Origin: Tritrichomonas musculus
Lineage: Eukaryota > Parabasalia > Tritrichomonadida > Tritrichomonadidae
Direction: 5' to 3'
Length of the DNA stretch: 64,000 bases
Assembly (NCBI GenBank): GCA_039105265.1
Contig: JAPFFF010000010.1
Location: 4,650,001 to 4,714,000 of the forward strand
Position numbers and translations under genes: made by a program. The number at the start of each line of letters is the position of its first letter. Within the stretch, counting starts at the first letter, position 1. Below the pieces are notes generated by a model, which had not been told where the DNA came from, made no database searches, and saw only the letters and a list, made by a program, of their open reading frames with translations. This document shows, in pieces, positions 1 through 10,162 of this stretch.

Positions 1-242
1 AATATATTAAGATATAAATAATAATAGAAGTAATTTATTAAGTAATATTTGATAATATAATATAATTAGTTTTCATACCTTAGGATTAACAAAATTTTTG
101 TTTTATCAACTGATTTGAATTTCAAAGATTTAAACGATCATAAATCAATAAAAGTGATATTTTGATTTTAAAAGTGTAAAAGCATTAGATTAAAAATATG
201 GAGATTGGGCTTAAAGAATTATCTTATTTTGAACTAGAACGC

Positions 243-269
243 CACTTTTTGAGCTTCGCTCAAAAAGTG
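243..269. repeat. Perfect 12-bp hairpin with TTC loop
   Basis: The arms CACTTTTTGAGC (243-254) and GCTCAAAAAGTG (258-269) are exact inverted complements around a 3-base loop. The hairpin stands alone before the pyrimidine repeat. It is not placed at the 3' end of any gene I can support, so calling it a terminator is not justified. Confidence 0.7.
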
Positions 270-359
270 TCTTTTACCTTAAAAATTGATTTTTTCTATT
301 TTCCAAATCAAAAACATTTTTTTAATAAAGAAAATTCTTTTCATCTAAACTCTTCGAAG

Positions 360-1150
360 AGTTTATCCTCATTTATTCTTGCCAAACTTTGTCTAATCTC
401 CTCTTTCTCATTCAATATCATTTATTCTCTTGTTCTTATTTTTTCATTTAATCTTATATATTCTCATCTATCTCTTCCAATCTTATTATTCTCATTAAAT
501 CTTATCTATTCCCTTCAGTCTCATTTATTCCATCGCATCTCCTGTATTATCATCTTTTTCATCTAATCTTTTTTATTCTCATCTTTCTCATTCAATCCAA
601 TCTATTCTAATTTATTCTTCTTTATTTTCATCTTTATAATTTAATATTTCTTATTTTTATCTTTTACAATTAGTCTTTTCTGTTCTCTTCTATATCATCT
701 AATTTAACTTATTCTCATTTTTCTTATCTAATTTCTCTTATTCTTTTTCATCTCACCCAATCTCTCTTATCCTAATCTTTCATATCCATTCTCTTCTATT
801 CTCTTCTATTTCATCCAATCTTTCTTATTCTCATTTATCTTATCTAATCTCACTTATTCCCTTCTCTCTCATTTAATCTTTCTCATCCAATATCACCTAT
901 TCTCTCCTATTTCATCTAATCTTTCTTATTCTCTTTTATCTTATTCAATCTTTCTTATTCTCATTCTCTTCTATCTTATCGAATCTCTCATATACTCTTC
1001 TATCTCATTTGATCTTTCTTATTCTCTTCTATCTCATTTAATCTTTCTTATTCTCTTTTATCTTATTCAATATTTCTTATTCTCATTCTTTTCTATCTTA
1101 TCCAATCTCTCTTATTCTCTTCTTTTTTATCCAATTTCATCTATTCCCGT
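360..1150. repeat. Degenerate pyrimidine-rich tandem repeat
   Basis: The + strand is almost pure C/T with interspersed A, built from variants of a roughly 29-bp phrase. The phrase contains TTTCTTATTCTC followed by TTCTATCTCATTTAATC. Copies are clearest between about 900 and 1130 and more diverged upstream. A short relic of the same phrase recurs at about 1236-1260. The open frame that runs across 198-566 is a by-product of this composition and is not treated as a gene. Confidence 0.75.
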
Positions 1151-1286
1151 TTAATAATAATATTATTATTAATAAAAAAAAAGATTTGAGTTAAAAAAAA
1201 TTCTCTTTATTAAAAAAACCGATAAGTGTAGCATTTTATCTTATCCAATCTTTCTTATTCATCACCAATAAGTGTAGCAATCCGGT

Positions 1287-3116
1287 GATGAGTTGCTTTA
1301 ATGCTGAGTTGTTTCTTGGCTAAGTTGATTCTTTGCTGAGTTGTTTCTTGGCTGAGTTGTTTCTTGGCTGAGTTGTTTCTTGGGTGAGTTGTTTCTTAGT
1401 TGAGTTGATTCTTGGCTGAGTTGTTCCTTTGATGAGTTGTTTCTTGGCTGAGTTGTTCATTTGCTAAGTTACTCCTTGGCTAAGTTGTTTCTTGGGTAAG
1501 TTGTTTCTTAGCTGAGTTGCTCCTTGGGTAAGTTGTTTCTTAACTGAGTTGTTCATTTGCTAAGTTGTTCATTTGCTAAGTTGTTCATTTGCTAAGTTGT
1601 TCATTTGCTAAGTTGTTCATTTGCTAAGTTGTTCATTTGCTAAGTTGTTCATTTGCTAAGTTGTTCATTTGCTAAGTTGTTCATTTGCTAAGTTGTTCAT
1701 TTGCTAAGTTGTTCATTTTCTAAGTTACTCCTTGGCTAAGTTGTTTCTTGGGTAAGTTGTTTCTTAGCTGAGTTGCTCCTTGGCTGATTTGTTTCTTGGC
1801 TGAGTTGTTTCTTGGCTAAGTTGTTTCTTGGCTAAGTTGTTTCTTGGCTAAGTTGTTTCTTGGCTGAGTTGCTCCTTGGCTGATTTGTTTCTTGGCTGAG
1901 TTGCTCCTTGGCTGAGTTGTTCCTTGGCTGAGTAGTATCTTGGCTGAGTTGTTTCTTGGCTGAGTTGTTTCTTGGCTGAGTTGTTTCTTGGCTGAGTTGT
2001 TTCTTGGCTGAGTTGTTTCTTGGCTAAGTTGTTTCTTGGCTGAGATACTCCTTGGCTAAGTTGTTCCTTGGCTAAGTTGTTCCTTGGCTAAGTTGCTCCT
2101 TGGCTGAGTTGTTCCTTGGCTAAGTTGTTTCTTGGGTAAGTTGTTCCTTTGCTAAGTTGTTCCTTGGCTAAGTTGTTCCTTGGCTGAGTTGCTCCTTGGC
2201 TGAGTTGCTCCTTGGTTGAGTTGCTCCTTGGCTAAGTTGTTTCTTGGGTAAGTTGTTCCTTTGCTAAGTTGTTCCTTGGCTAAGTTGCTCCTTGGGTGAG
2301 TTGTTCCTTGGCTGAGTTGCTCCTTGGCTAAGTTGTTTCTTGGGTAAGTTGTTCCTTTGCTAAGTTGTTCCTTGGCTAAGTTGCTCCTTGGCTGAGTTGT
2401 TTCTTGACTGAGTTGCTCCTTGACTGAGTTGCTCCTTGGCTGAGATGCTCCTTGGCTAAGTTGTTTCTTGGTTAAGTTGTTCCTTGGCTAAGTTGCTTCT
2501 TGGCTGAGTTGCTCCTTGGTTGAGTTGCTCCTTGGCTGAGTTGTTCCTTGGCTGAGTTGCTCCTTGGCTAAGTTGTTTCTTGGGTAAGTTGTTTCTTGGC
2601 TGAGTTGCTCCTTAGCTGAGTTGCTCCTTGGGTGAGTAGTTCCTTGGGCGAGTAGTTCCTTGGGTGAGTAGTATCTTCGCTGAGTTGTTTCTTGGCTGAG
2701 TTACTCCTTAGCTGAGTTGCTCCTTAGCTGAGTTGCTCCTTGGGTGAGTAGTTCCTTGGGTGAGTAGTATCTTCGCTGAGTTGTTTCTTGGCTGAGTTGT
2801 TCCTTTGCTGAGTTGTTTCTTAGCTGAGTTGCTCCTTGGTTAAGTTGTTTCTTGGCTGAGTTGCTCCTTGGCTGAGTTGCTCCTTGCATGAGATGCTCCT
2901 TGGCTGAGTAGTATCTTGGCTGAGTAGTATCTTGGCTGAGTAGTATCTTGGCTGAGTAGTATCTTGGCTGAGTAGTATCTTGGCTGAGTTGTTTCTTGGC
3001 TGAGTTGCTCCTTGGCTGAGTTGCTCCTTGTATGAGATACTCCTTGGCTGAGTTGCTCCTTGCATGAGATGCTCCTTGGCTGAGTCGTATCTTGGCTGAG
3101 TTGTTTCTTGGCTGAG
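1287..3116. repeat. 16-bp minisatellite array, about 1.8 kb
   Basis: Over a hundred tandem copies of a 16-bp unit run through this stretch, with consensus GAGTTGTTTCTTGGCT on the + strand. Common variants are GAGTTGCTCCTTGGCT, GAGTAGTATCTTGGCT and TAAGTTGTTCATTTGC. The last forms a nearly uniform block of about eleven copies at 1550-1715, which points to recent local amplification. Because 16 is not a multiple of 3, the minus strand reads as the same 16-residue peptide cycle in every frame. A minus-strand frame open from 3153 to 2701 results from this. The repeat ends sharply in A-rich DNA at about 3120. Confidence 0.92.
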
Positions 3117-3153
3117 GACTGATTAAAAAAAAATCTAATTGAATTAATAACAA
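2701..3153 (-). CDS. Possible repeat peptide read from the 16-bp minisatellite (doubtful)
   Basis: A 150-residue minus-strand frame starts with a short hydrophobic stretch (MLLIQLDFFLI) and continues as a 16-residue cycle of the type NNSAKEQLSQGATQPR, rich in Q, S, N and A. The composition alone explains the open frame, since the minisatellite lacks stops in all three minus frames over this block. The hydrophobic start lies just outside the array and could by chance look like a signal anchor. I see no independent promoter or codon evidence for expression. It is listed because such repeats can be translated, but I consider it more likely non-coding. Confidence 0.15.
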   Translation of the reverse strand: MLLIQLDFFLISPQPRNNSAKIRLSQGASHARSNSAKEYLIQGATQPRSNSAKKQLSQDTTQPRYYSAKILLSQDTTQPRYYSAKEHLMQGATQPRSNSAKKQLNQGATQLRNNSAKEQLSQETTQRRYYSPKELLTQGATQLRSNSAKE

Positions 3154-3422
3154 TAATAAAAAAATAAATAAATTAAAAAAAAAAAGTCTAATTCAATTAA
3201 TTCAATTAATAGATAAAAAAAAAATCATTTTGAATGAAAACTACCTTTTATTCGCAATTTTGTGCTTAAAAAAGAGAAGATTCATTGTAAGAATAATATG
3301 GAGATTTTAAATATCACAAAAGAACTGCAAAAAAGTTGATTTTAAAATTGAGAGGGCCAGCGTTTATATATATATATATAGATAAAAACGGTTAATTTAT
3401 TTTAAATTTGATATAAAACATC

Positions 3423-3426
3423 TCAA
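3423..3426 (+). promoter_or_regulatory. Initiator-like TCAA directly before the ATG
   Basis: ATCTCAA abuts the ATG of the PTEN-type gene. The same ATCTCAA-ATG string precedes the EF-hand gene on the minus strand. Trichomonads use an initiator of the form TCA(Y)(W) with very short leaders. The assignment is by resemblance. Confidence 0.4.
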
Positions 3427-4959
3427 ATGACGAAATTGATAAGGCATGCTGTATCTGGGAAAAATAGACGTTATATTGATGAAGATTTCGATCTTGACTT
3501 AGACCTTACATATATTACACCAAGAATTGTTGCCATGGGTTATCCTTCAACTGGAATTGAATCAAGTTACCGAAATCCTGCAAAAGAAGTTTCTTCTCTT
3601 CTTGAACGCAAACATTCTGGTCATTATACTGTTTTCAATCTTACTGATCGTACTTATGGTTCTTCTATATTTCCAACTGGAGAAGTTTTTAATTTTCCTT
3701 TTCCTGATCATCATGCCCCGCCTTTTTCTTTATTAATAGAAATTCTTAAAAAGATGGATGAAATTTATAAAAGTGAAGGTGAAAGCGTTCTTGTTCTTCA
3801 TTGTCTTGCTGGTCATGGGAGAACTGGTACAGTAATTTCCGCTTTTCTTTTATATGAAGATATGTGTCAATCTCCAGAAGAAGCATTGCAATTTTTTGCT
3901 CGAACCAGAAGTTACAAAGATAAAGGAGTCTCCCACCCATCCCAAAAGCGAGCAGTATATTATGCATATACATACAAGCAGATGATGCTAAGTTCTGATA
4001 AAGATATTTTTACAACGCCTCAAAAAATTAAGAGAGTAATCGAAAAAATAATCTTTCAAAATTTGTTTTTTGAAAATAGTTCAAAAAATGTTCAATCGAT
4101 TATACTTGTCCTTCTTAATTCAAAATTTGAAGTCATTTATGATTCTTCAAGTTTAAACACCAAGATTAATAAAGCGTCCGCAGATAATTCAAAAGGTAAT
4201 GCAAATACCAATGATAAAAAGCCTCCTCCTATTACTTATAATAAAACTGAGATTTGTTTCAATATTCACATGCCCGTTGAAGATGATATTACCCTCAAAG
4301 TGTACAAAGTCCCAAAGTTAATGATTATGCAGTCGCAGAGAAAAGAAATTTTCCGAATATCATTCAATATGTTATTTTGCAACAATTACGGAGTAGCTTT
4401 TCCAAAATGGGATATTGATGGCCCACATAAAGATATAAATAATGAAAAATTTCCGAGTAAAATGTGTGTCTGTGTTGAAATGGAGCCAACATCAGGTAGG
4501 AAAAAACCTATTGGAAGACTTAAAATCAATGATGTTCAAGGTTCAGCAAATGATGACAATGATAACGATAATCCCAACAATAGCAATAATACTGAAAACA
4601 ATGATGATGGCAATGGTGATAGTTGTGACAATGATGATAGCGATGACAATGATAATAACAATAAAATTGAAGTTATTAATAATAATAACAATAATGATAA
4701 CGATGTCTCTGAAGATGATAATAATAATTCTAATAAAGATAGCAATGAGGTAGATAATAATGTGGTAGATAGCAATGAAATAGATGAAAATGCGGTAGAT
4801 GACAAAATGATAGATAATAATGATCTAAATTTAGATAATAACGTAAGTGAAGATAATAATGTAATTGAGGATAATAATGCTAATTCAAATACCATTAACG
4901 ATAATGCCAATCAGGTTGCTGATAACGATGATGAAGATACAGAAAAAAATGAGGAGTAA
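3427..4959 (+). CDS. PTEN-type phosphoinositide 3-phosphatase with acidic tail
   Basis: This is a full PTEN architecture. The start resembles PTEN, with a basic KNRRY patch and DLDLTYI. The phosphatase domain spans about residues 1-190 and carries the CX5R loop HCLAGHGRTGT with catalytic C126 and R132. The WPD-like loop PDHHAPP has D94 and H95, matching PTEN D92/H93. A C2 domain covers about 200-365 and contains IDGPHKDINNEKF, like the PTEN CBR3 region. A tail from about 370 is almost entirely N, D, E and S. PTEN removes the 3-phosphate from PIP3 at membranes. The two P-loop lysines of human PTEN (K125, K128) are L127 and H130 here, so substrate preference may differ. The acidic coding pattern continues past the stop in another frame to about 5021, suggesting a slip in the A7 run at 4943-4949. 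Confidence 0.95.
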   Translation: MTKLIRHAVSGKNRRYIDEDFDLDLDLTYITPRIVAMGYPSTGIESSYRNPAKEVSSLLERKHSGHYTVFNLTDRTYGSSIFPTGEVFNFPFPDHHAPPFSLLIEILKKMDEIYKSEGESVLVLHCLAGHGRTGTVISAFLLYEDMCQSPEEALQFFARTRSYKDKGVSHPSQKRAVYYAYTYKQMMLSSDKDIFTTPQKIKRVIEKIIFQNLFFENSSKNVQSIILVLLNSKFEVIYDSSSLNTKINKASADNSKGNANTNDKKPPPITYNKTEICFNIHMPVEDDITLKVYKVPKLMIMQSQRKEIFRISFNMLFCNNYGVAFPKWDIDGPHKDINNEKFPSKMCVCVEMEPTSGRKKPIGRLKINDVQGSANDDNDNDNPNNSNNTENNDDGNGDSCDNDDSDDNDNNNKIEVINNNNNNDNDVSEDDNNNSNKDSNEVDNNVVDSNEIDENAVDDKMIDNNDLNLDNNVSEDNNVIEDNNANSNTINDNANQVADNDDEDTEKNEE

Positions 4960-5658
4960 TGCTAGTGATGAAGATAATGTCGATAATATGGTTGTCAATA
5001 ATGATGATCCTACAGATAATTAAATATGACGATTTGTCAGTTAATTGAATGATTATTAGAGCATCAAAGATATATTTTTATCCTATCTATAAAATTCATG
5101 TATTGTGCGGATTTTATTCTTTATTTTTTGATTATTTATTTATGAAAATGATCTTTATTATTATAATAATAATATTTATTTACGTTGATAAAACATTTAT
5201 TTTTTTTTTTTGTTATTATTCATTTGATAGTGTTTCAGTATTTACAAGCTAGTCTTTAATTTCTGGCTTCTTTCTGAAGAATATGTTTTTTTTTTTCTCA
5301 ATTAAAATATACGAGTGACAAGATTTAATATAATTTTTTTAAATATATCTAATTTTTTTGATTAATATTATGAAAAAATTTCTCGTTTGATAATTTTTTA
5401 TTGATATAAATGTGTTTTTTGAAATGACGATAATTTGCTTTTTACAAAAGTTAATATTTTGTTAATGTAATTGGGATATTTGGTCACCAATAATCTAAAA
5501 AATAAAAAAAAAGTATTCCAATCATTTTTTCAAAAAATTAAAATTGAAAAGTATATAAAAATTAAATGAAAATATTGATCAATAGCATACAAAAATTCAA
5601 TAGTCTTCACAATCTTATTGAAATAAATGAATAATTTTTTTATATATATAAAAAAAAA
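4960..5658. other. Intergenic, AT-rich
   Basis: The first 60 bases continue the acidic repeat of the PTEN tail in a shifted frame, up to a TAA at about 5021. The remainder is homopolymer-rich AT sequence without a convincing gene. Confidence 0.6.
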
Positions 5659-6264
5659 ATGTGTTTAAATCAATCTTTTTGTCTTAAACTCAGTATTTTA
5701 TCATTTGACCTTCCTATTAATTTAATCAAAGAGTCTGAAAATGTTCGTGTTTGTATTACAACAGTGCCTGAAGAAAATACACAAGAATTTACAATACCAT
5801 CACGAAAAATGAAGAATCCTTATTTAAATTTTAATTTAAATGTAAAATTAACATCAGAAAACATACCAAATGATTTTATATCTGTTGGAACAGAAGCTTT
5901 AATTGTTGTTTTCAGAAAGAAAAGTTTTTTCCACTCTGATCCAATCATTGGTTTTACCATAATTACAGAGAAAGAATTTCCAAGAAATATCTCAGAATCA
6001 ATTCAATTAAATTCCATAGAAATTTTTAGAAATCTAAATGATATCAGTAATTATAACGATTTTTGCATACCAGAACAAGGATCAAATGAAAAAGTGCAAA
6101 ATAGAAGAAAAATTGGTAAAATGAATGTGTCAATGGTGTTAACTGATCCGTTACAACTCAATGGATTTGGAGATCAAACATTAAGCATTTCGAGTGACAG
6201 TTCTTTTGATGGTATGTTTAAATTTGGACAAAATAGTAGCAGATTTAAAAAGCTTAATAAATAA
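5659..6264 (+). CDS. Small C2-like protein, paralogue of the gene at 47245-47808
   Basis: The product is 201 residues. I do not recognise a named family with certainty. Hydrophobic and polar stretches alternate as in a beta-sandwich of C2 type. The landmarks VRVCITTVPEEN (about 29-40), VFRKKSF followed by DPIIGFTII (about 89-110) and a following EFP are shared almost word for word with the minus-strand protein at 47245-47808. Both are similar in length and end in a Ser/Asn-rich tail. There is no signal peptide or membrane segment. The ATG follows an A9 run and a TATATATA stretch, and the stop sits in AATAAATAA, which contains the TAAA seen at trichomonad 3' ends. It could be a membrane- or calcium-binding module; that is inference. 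Confidence 0.75.
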   Translation: MCLNQSFCLKLSILSFDLPINLIKESENVRVCITTVPEENTQEFTIPSRKMKNPYLNFNLNVKLTSENIPNDFISVGTEALIVVFRKKSFFHSDPIIGFTIITEKEFPRNISESIQLNSIEIFRNLNDISNYNDFCIPEQGSNEKVQNRRKIGKMNVSMVLTDPLQLNGFGDQTLSISSDSSFDGMFKFGQNSSRFKKLNK

Positions 6265-6329
6265 TTTTGTTATACTTATTAGAATTATTTGATCCTAACC
6301 ATAAATTTTTTTTTAAAAAAAAATTTTAA

Positions 6330-6451
6330 TATTGAAATTCGATCTTTTTTTTTATTCATTATTGATATCATAGATAGATTTTTTGATTTGATATTGATAT
6401 CAGAAAAATGGATCAATTATCGAAATCGAAAATCGAGACTTAACAAGCCTA
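6330..6451. mobile_element. Fragment of a small TA-flanked inverted-repeat element (family 1)
   Basis: The stretch ends in TTAACAAGCC followed by TA (6441-6451), matching the right end of the complete copy at 10988-11453. It has the same GATATC/ATCGA-rich interior (TTGATATTGATATCAG, ATCGAAATCGAAAATCGAGA). The left terminus is not found, so the copy is truncated. A short open frame crossing it is not a gene. Confidence 0.55.
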
Positions 6452-6838
6452 AAGTAGTATTACCTATATGAGTAAATAAAAACATCTAGATTTCATCACT
6501 TGCGCAATTAAATAAGAGCATAAATAATAACTATATAATTATTTATAATTTTTTTTATTACATATTGCAATTTTTAACCTAAAAATTGATACTATCTTTG
6601 GTCATGGGGAAAAAATCCCAGATTTCTCCAGCATCTGTATTTATTTCAGTTTACGGTCTATCTTTGGACAGATACAAATTATTTTTATAATAAAAATAAA
6701 CTCTGAAAAGAAAAAATTGAATAAAAGAGCTTTTGACTAAACATTCAAATAAAAAAAATTGATTGAATTTATTTTTTAATACAACTTTTTGAATAAAAGA
6801 TGTTTTTATTTTATTTGAAAAATAACTTATCAACTTAT

Positions 6839-6843
6839 TCATT
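6839..6843 (+). promoter_or_regulatory. Initiator-like TCATT
   Basis: TCATT fits the trichomonad initiator pattern and lies 14 bases before the ATG of the Sel1 gene. The call rests on resemblance and position only. Confidence 0.35.
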
Positions 6844-6854
6844 TTTTATAAATA

Positions 6855-8939
6855 ATGACTTCTAGGCGTGCATCATTCCAAGAAGAGGAAGAAGAGGAAG
6901 ATTTAGATGATTTAGTAAGGTTTCAACTTGGTCGAACACAACTCCGAATTGAATACTCACAGCTATGCAGATATTCGAAAAAAATTCGAGATGAATATTT
7001 AATATCTGATGTTAGAGAACGTTTATTGCAAGAAATTCAGTATTTCCAGCAAGATAATGATATCGAAGATGCAAATATTATTTCTTTTTTACAATTTTTC
7101 AAAAATGGCCATGTAGAGATAAACAACGATAATTATAATGATTTTTTCAAACTTTCTGAGTATTTACAAGTCACGATACTTCAAAAACGACTTCAAAGAT
7201 ATCAAGCGAGATACATTAATGATATTGATTTCATAATTTCGACGATACTTAATGAATTCAGGTTAAATTCAGAGAGTCAGTTAAATTATGAAATGGAAGA
7301 AATGTTAGTCAGAAGAATTAGCGAATGTATTAGTAACGAGAGATTCAAAGAATTGCCAGTTTCGATTATTTACAAAATCATACAAAAAAGTGGCAAACGA
7401 AATGTGTCAGATGATATGTTATTTGATTTCATCAATAGTTCAATTGACAGGCTCTATATTCTGTTCTCAATTCTTGATATTCGGGAACTTTCCTCTGCAA
7501 GATATATAGAGCTTAAGCGACTTTACCAGACTCTGGATGAAGAGAAATTGCAGATATATTTGAAATACATACCGTTTGATTTTAAGCTTGTTTCAGAATC
7601 GAGAAAACTTAATGCTGAAAATGCTAAATATGAGTCAGAAAACAAGAACTTGAAAAGTCAGATAAATAGCGTAAAAAAAGAAAATGAAAAATTGAAGATT
7701 CAGATAAATCAAATGGCGAAAGACATCAAGTTAAAAGAAGACAAACTAAAGCAAGATGAGAAGAAAAGTGCTGATTTCGATTTACAAATAAAAGAAGCAA
7801 GAAACAAGATTGAAGAGTCAAATAAAAAAATTAAAGAGAAAGATGACGAAATCAAAAAGTACCAGCTTCATATTGAAAATGCAGAAAAAGAAAACAAGAA
7901 ACTTAAAAATGATAAAAGCAAGCAATATAAAAACAATGAAAAAATGAAGAAAGAAATTAGTGAAATGCAGCAGAAAGTAGAGAACTTGAAATCGAAGTAT
8001 AGCCAATTCATGATTTCAAATGAGAGCTTTTTCAAAGCCTTGGATTCTCTCTTTAACAAAAATCGAAATGGAAAAGAAGCCGCCTCATTATTAACATTTG
8101 CATCAGATAAAGGGAATTGTTATGCTTCTTATCTACTTGGCCTTTTGTATGAGGAAGGTGAATTAATTGACCAAGACTTCTCAAAATCACGTCTGTTGTA
8201 TGTAAAGTCAGACGTGCAAGGGAACTCTTACGGATACAATAAGCTTGGCTTGGCTTATCTTAATGGAATCGGTGTTGATAAAAACTGCAACCAAGCTCTT
8301 AAATATTTTGAAATTGCAGACGAACATGGATGTTCATGTGCTACAAAAAATTTGGGTGTTTGTTACGAAAACGGTTTTGGCGTTGTAAAAAATAACGGAA
8401 AAGCAATTGAATATTATAATAAATCTTCTCAATTTGGCAACTCTGACGCTCTTTGTTGCTTGGGAGCTTGTTATGAAAAAGGTATTGGTGTCAAACAGGA
8501 TTTTAAAACAGCTTTTGACTATTATCAGAAATCTGCAAATTTATATAATTCTGATGCTTTAGTTAAATTGGCCCATTGTTATGAAAAAGGTCTGGGTGTT
8601 AAACAGGATCCTAAAAAAGTAGTAGAATGCTATAATGAATCGGCTGAAATGGGTAATTCAGAAGCAATGGTCAATCTTGGAGCTTGGTATGAAAACCAAA
8701 AGGACAGTCCAGATAACTTCAAAAAAGCATTCGAATATTACCAGAAATCAAAGGAGTTGGGAAATTCTGATGCATTCCTCCGTGTCGGTATTTGTTATAA
8801 GGAAGGTGGTCGTGGAGTTATCCAAGATTTAGGAAAAGCACTTGAAATCTTTAAAAAATTATCTGAACTAGGAAATACTAAAGCAAAAACTTTATTGGAA
8901 GAACTTAAAGCTGAAATAAGTAAGAATTTTTATATGTAA
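6855..8939 (+). CDS. BTB-like, coiled-coil and Sel1-repeat protein
   Basis: The product has 694 residues. An acidic start (EEEEEEDLDDL) leads into a helical BTB/POZ-like region to about 130. A further helical region follows, then a Lys/Glu-rich coiled coil at about 250-390. About eight Sel1-like repeats fill 400-690, each with the pattern A-x-x-x-L-G-x-x-Y-E-x-G-x-G-V (for example YEKGIGVKQD, YEKGLGVKQD). Sel1 repeats are alpha-solenoid scaffolds used in ER quality control and signalling. The BTB-like head suggests an adaptor, but the partner cannot be told from sequence. This architecture forms large families in trichomonads. The start is the first ATG after an initiator-like TCATT. The product appears intact. 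Confidence 0.88.
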   Translation: MTSRRASFQEEEEEEDLDDLVRFQLGRTQLRIEYSQLCRYSKKIRDEYLISDVRERLLQEIQYFQQDNDIEDANIISFLQFFKNGHVEINNDNYNDFFKLSEYLQVTILQKRLQRYQARYINDIDFIISTILNEFRLNSESQLNYEMEEMLVRRISECISNERFKELPVSIIYKIIQKSGKRNVSDDMLFDFINSSIDRLYILFSILDIRELSSARYIELKRLYQTLDEEKLQIYLKYIPFDFKLVSESRKLNAENAKYESENKNLKSQINSVKKENEKLKIQINQMAKDIKLKEDKLKQDEKKSADFDLQIKEARNKIEESNKKIKEKDDEIKKYQLHIENAEKENKKLKNDKSKQYKNNEKMKKEISEMQQKVENLKSKYSQFMISNESFFKALDSLFNKNRNGKEAASLLTFASDKGNCYASYLLGLLYEEGELIDQDFSKSRLLYVKSDVQGNSYGYNKLGLAYLNGIGVDKNCNQALKYFEIADEHGCSCATKNLGVCYENGFGVVKNNGKAIEYYNKSSQFGNSDALCCLGACYEKGIGVKQDFKTAFDYYQKSANLYNSDALVKLAHCYEKGLGVKQDPKKVVECYNESAEMGNSEAMVNLGAWYENQKDSPDNFKKAFEYYQKSKELGNSDAFLRVGICYKEGGRGVIQDLGKALEIFKKLSELGNTKAKTLLEELKAEISKNFYM

Positions 8940-10131
8940 CTACTGATTAAAAAACAAATATATTTATTAAAAATTAATAAATTAACTTTTTGGTAGTTTT
9001 TAAAGATTTTTAGCTAAAATAGAATTAAATAATGGTGAATTGTCCAAATTTTGTGCAATTAGCAAAATTCATATTATTAATTTTAAATCCAAAAGTTATA
9101 TGATGATGATATTATAGATTAATATTGATCAAATCATCGAAAAATTAATATCAAAGATTATAATCTTTTGGAGATGATGTTCAACTGATGTTTAATAACA
9201 TACTTCTTTAACACTCCCAAAAGAGTGTTCAATGTAACTATACATTAAAAGTAAAACAAATTTTTGATAATGAAGCTTTTTCAATTATAACGTTGACAGT
9301 TTTTATCATGGACATATATTTTAATCGCTTATATCGGTTTTAATAGTGAAATATTGACCTAAACGATTTCAATTTTTTAATAAAATTGATTTTATTGATG
9401 TTTTAATATAATATATTGACTAAAAGTTTTATATTGTTTGTTTTAAATCTAATATTTTGGTCCAATAAACTTTATTCATGGATTTTTTTTAGAAAAATAA
9501 TTTAATCGTCTAAGCAAAAAATTAACCATTTTAACCGATATCCGGGATTCAAATAGAAAGTAAGGAAAAAAAAACCCTCTAACGTTAAAATGAATCATCA
9601 AATTTTGATGGCAATTCAAATGATAACGGTTTGATTCAATATAATGAATTATTATAGTTCATAATAACAGTAATAATAACAACAACATTTATAAAAAAAA
9701 AAACTTTAAAGAGTATATAAAAAAAATAGTTAGAGATTTTTTTGAAGAAAAAACGGTGATATCATAGGTGCGGTTAGATCTGAGCTGCAGTTTAAGACTC
9801 CACAAACTAACGTATACGACTAGTAGAATCACAAAAGGCTATAAAGCTGCCAATCACATCAAAATTTTTCCCATTAATTATCCTTGCCTTTAATCAATTA
9901 AAATCCATGCAAAGGCATGATATATTTTCTTTGTAGGATATTCAAATTATGAATATTCAGCAGCTGCAACTAAAGATTTCTGGTTTTGAAGATTCTACCC
10001 CTTAGAAATTGGCGGTTTTTCAAACTTTTTTGATAAATAGCTCATAAAAAGAATACAAAAATAGAACTATTTTCACCTTATATCTTTAGAAATTACAAGT
10101 TTATGGCTAAAATTTATGGCAAATATGGAAA

Positions 10132-10162
<31 letters not shown>

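Noticed and set aside
198-566. Open frame of 122 codons starting with ATG
   Set aside because: Two thirds of it is the pyrimidine-rich repeat read as Phe/Ile/Leu/Ser; no domain and no support for coding.
6289-6471. Short frame after the C2-like gene
   Set aside because: It crosses a family-1 element end and has no ATG with leader; explained by the element.
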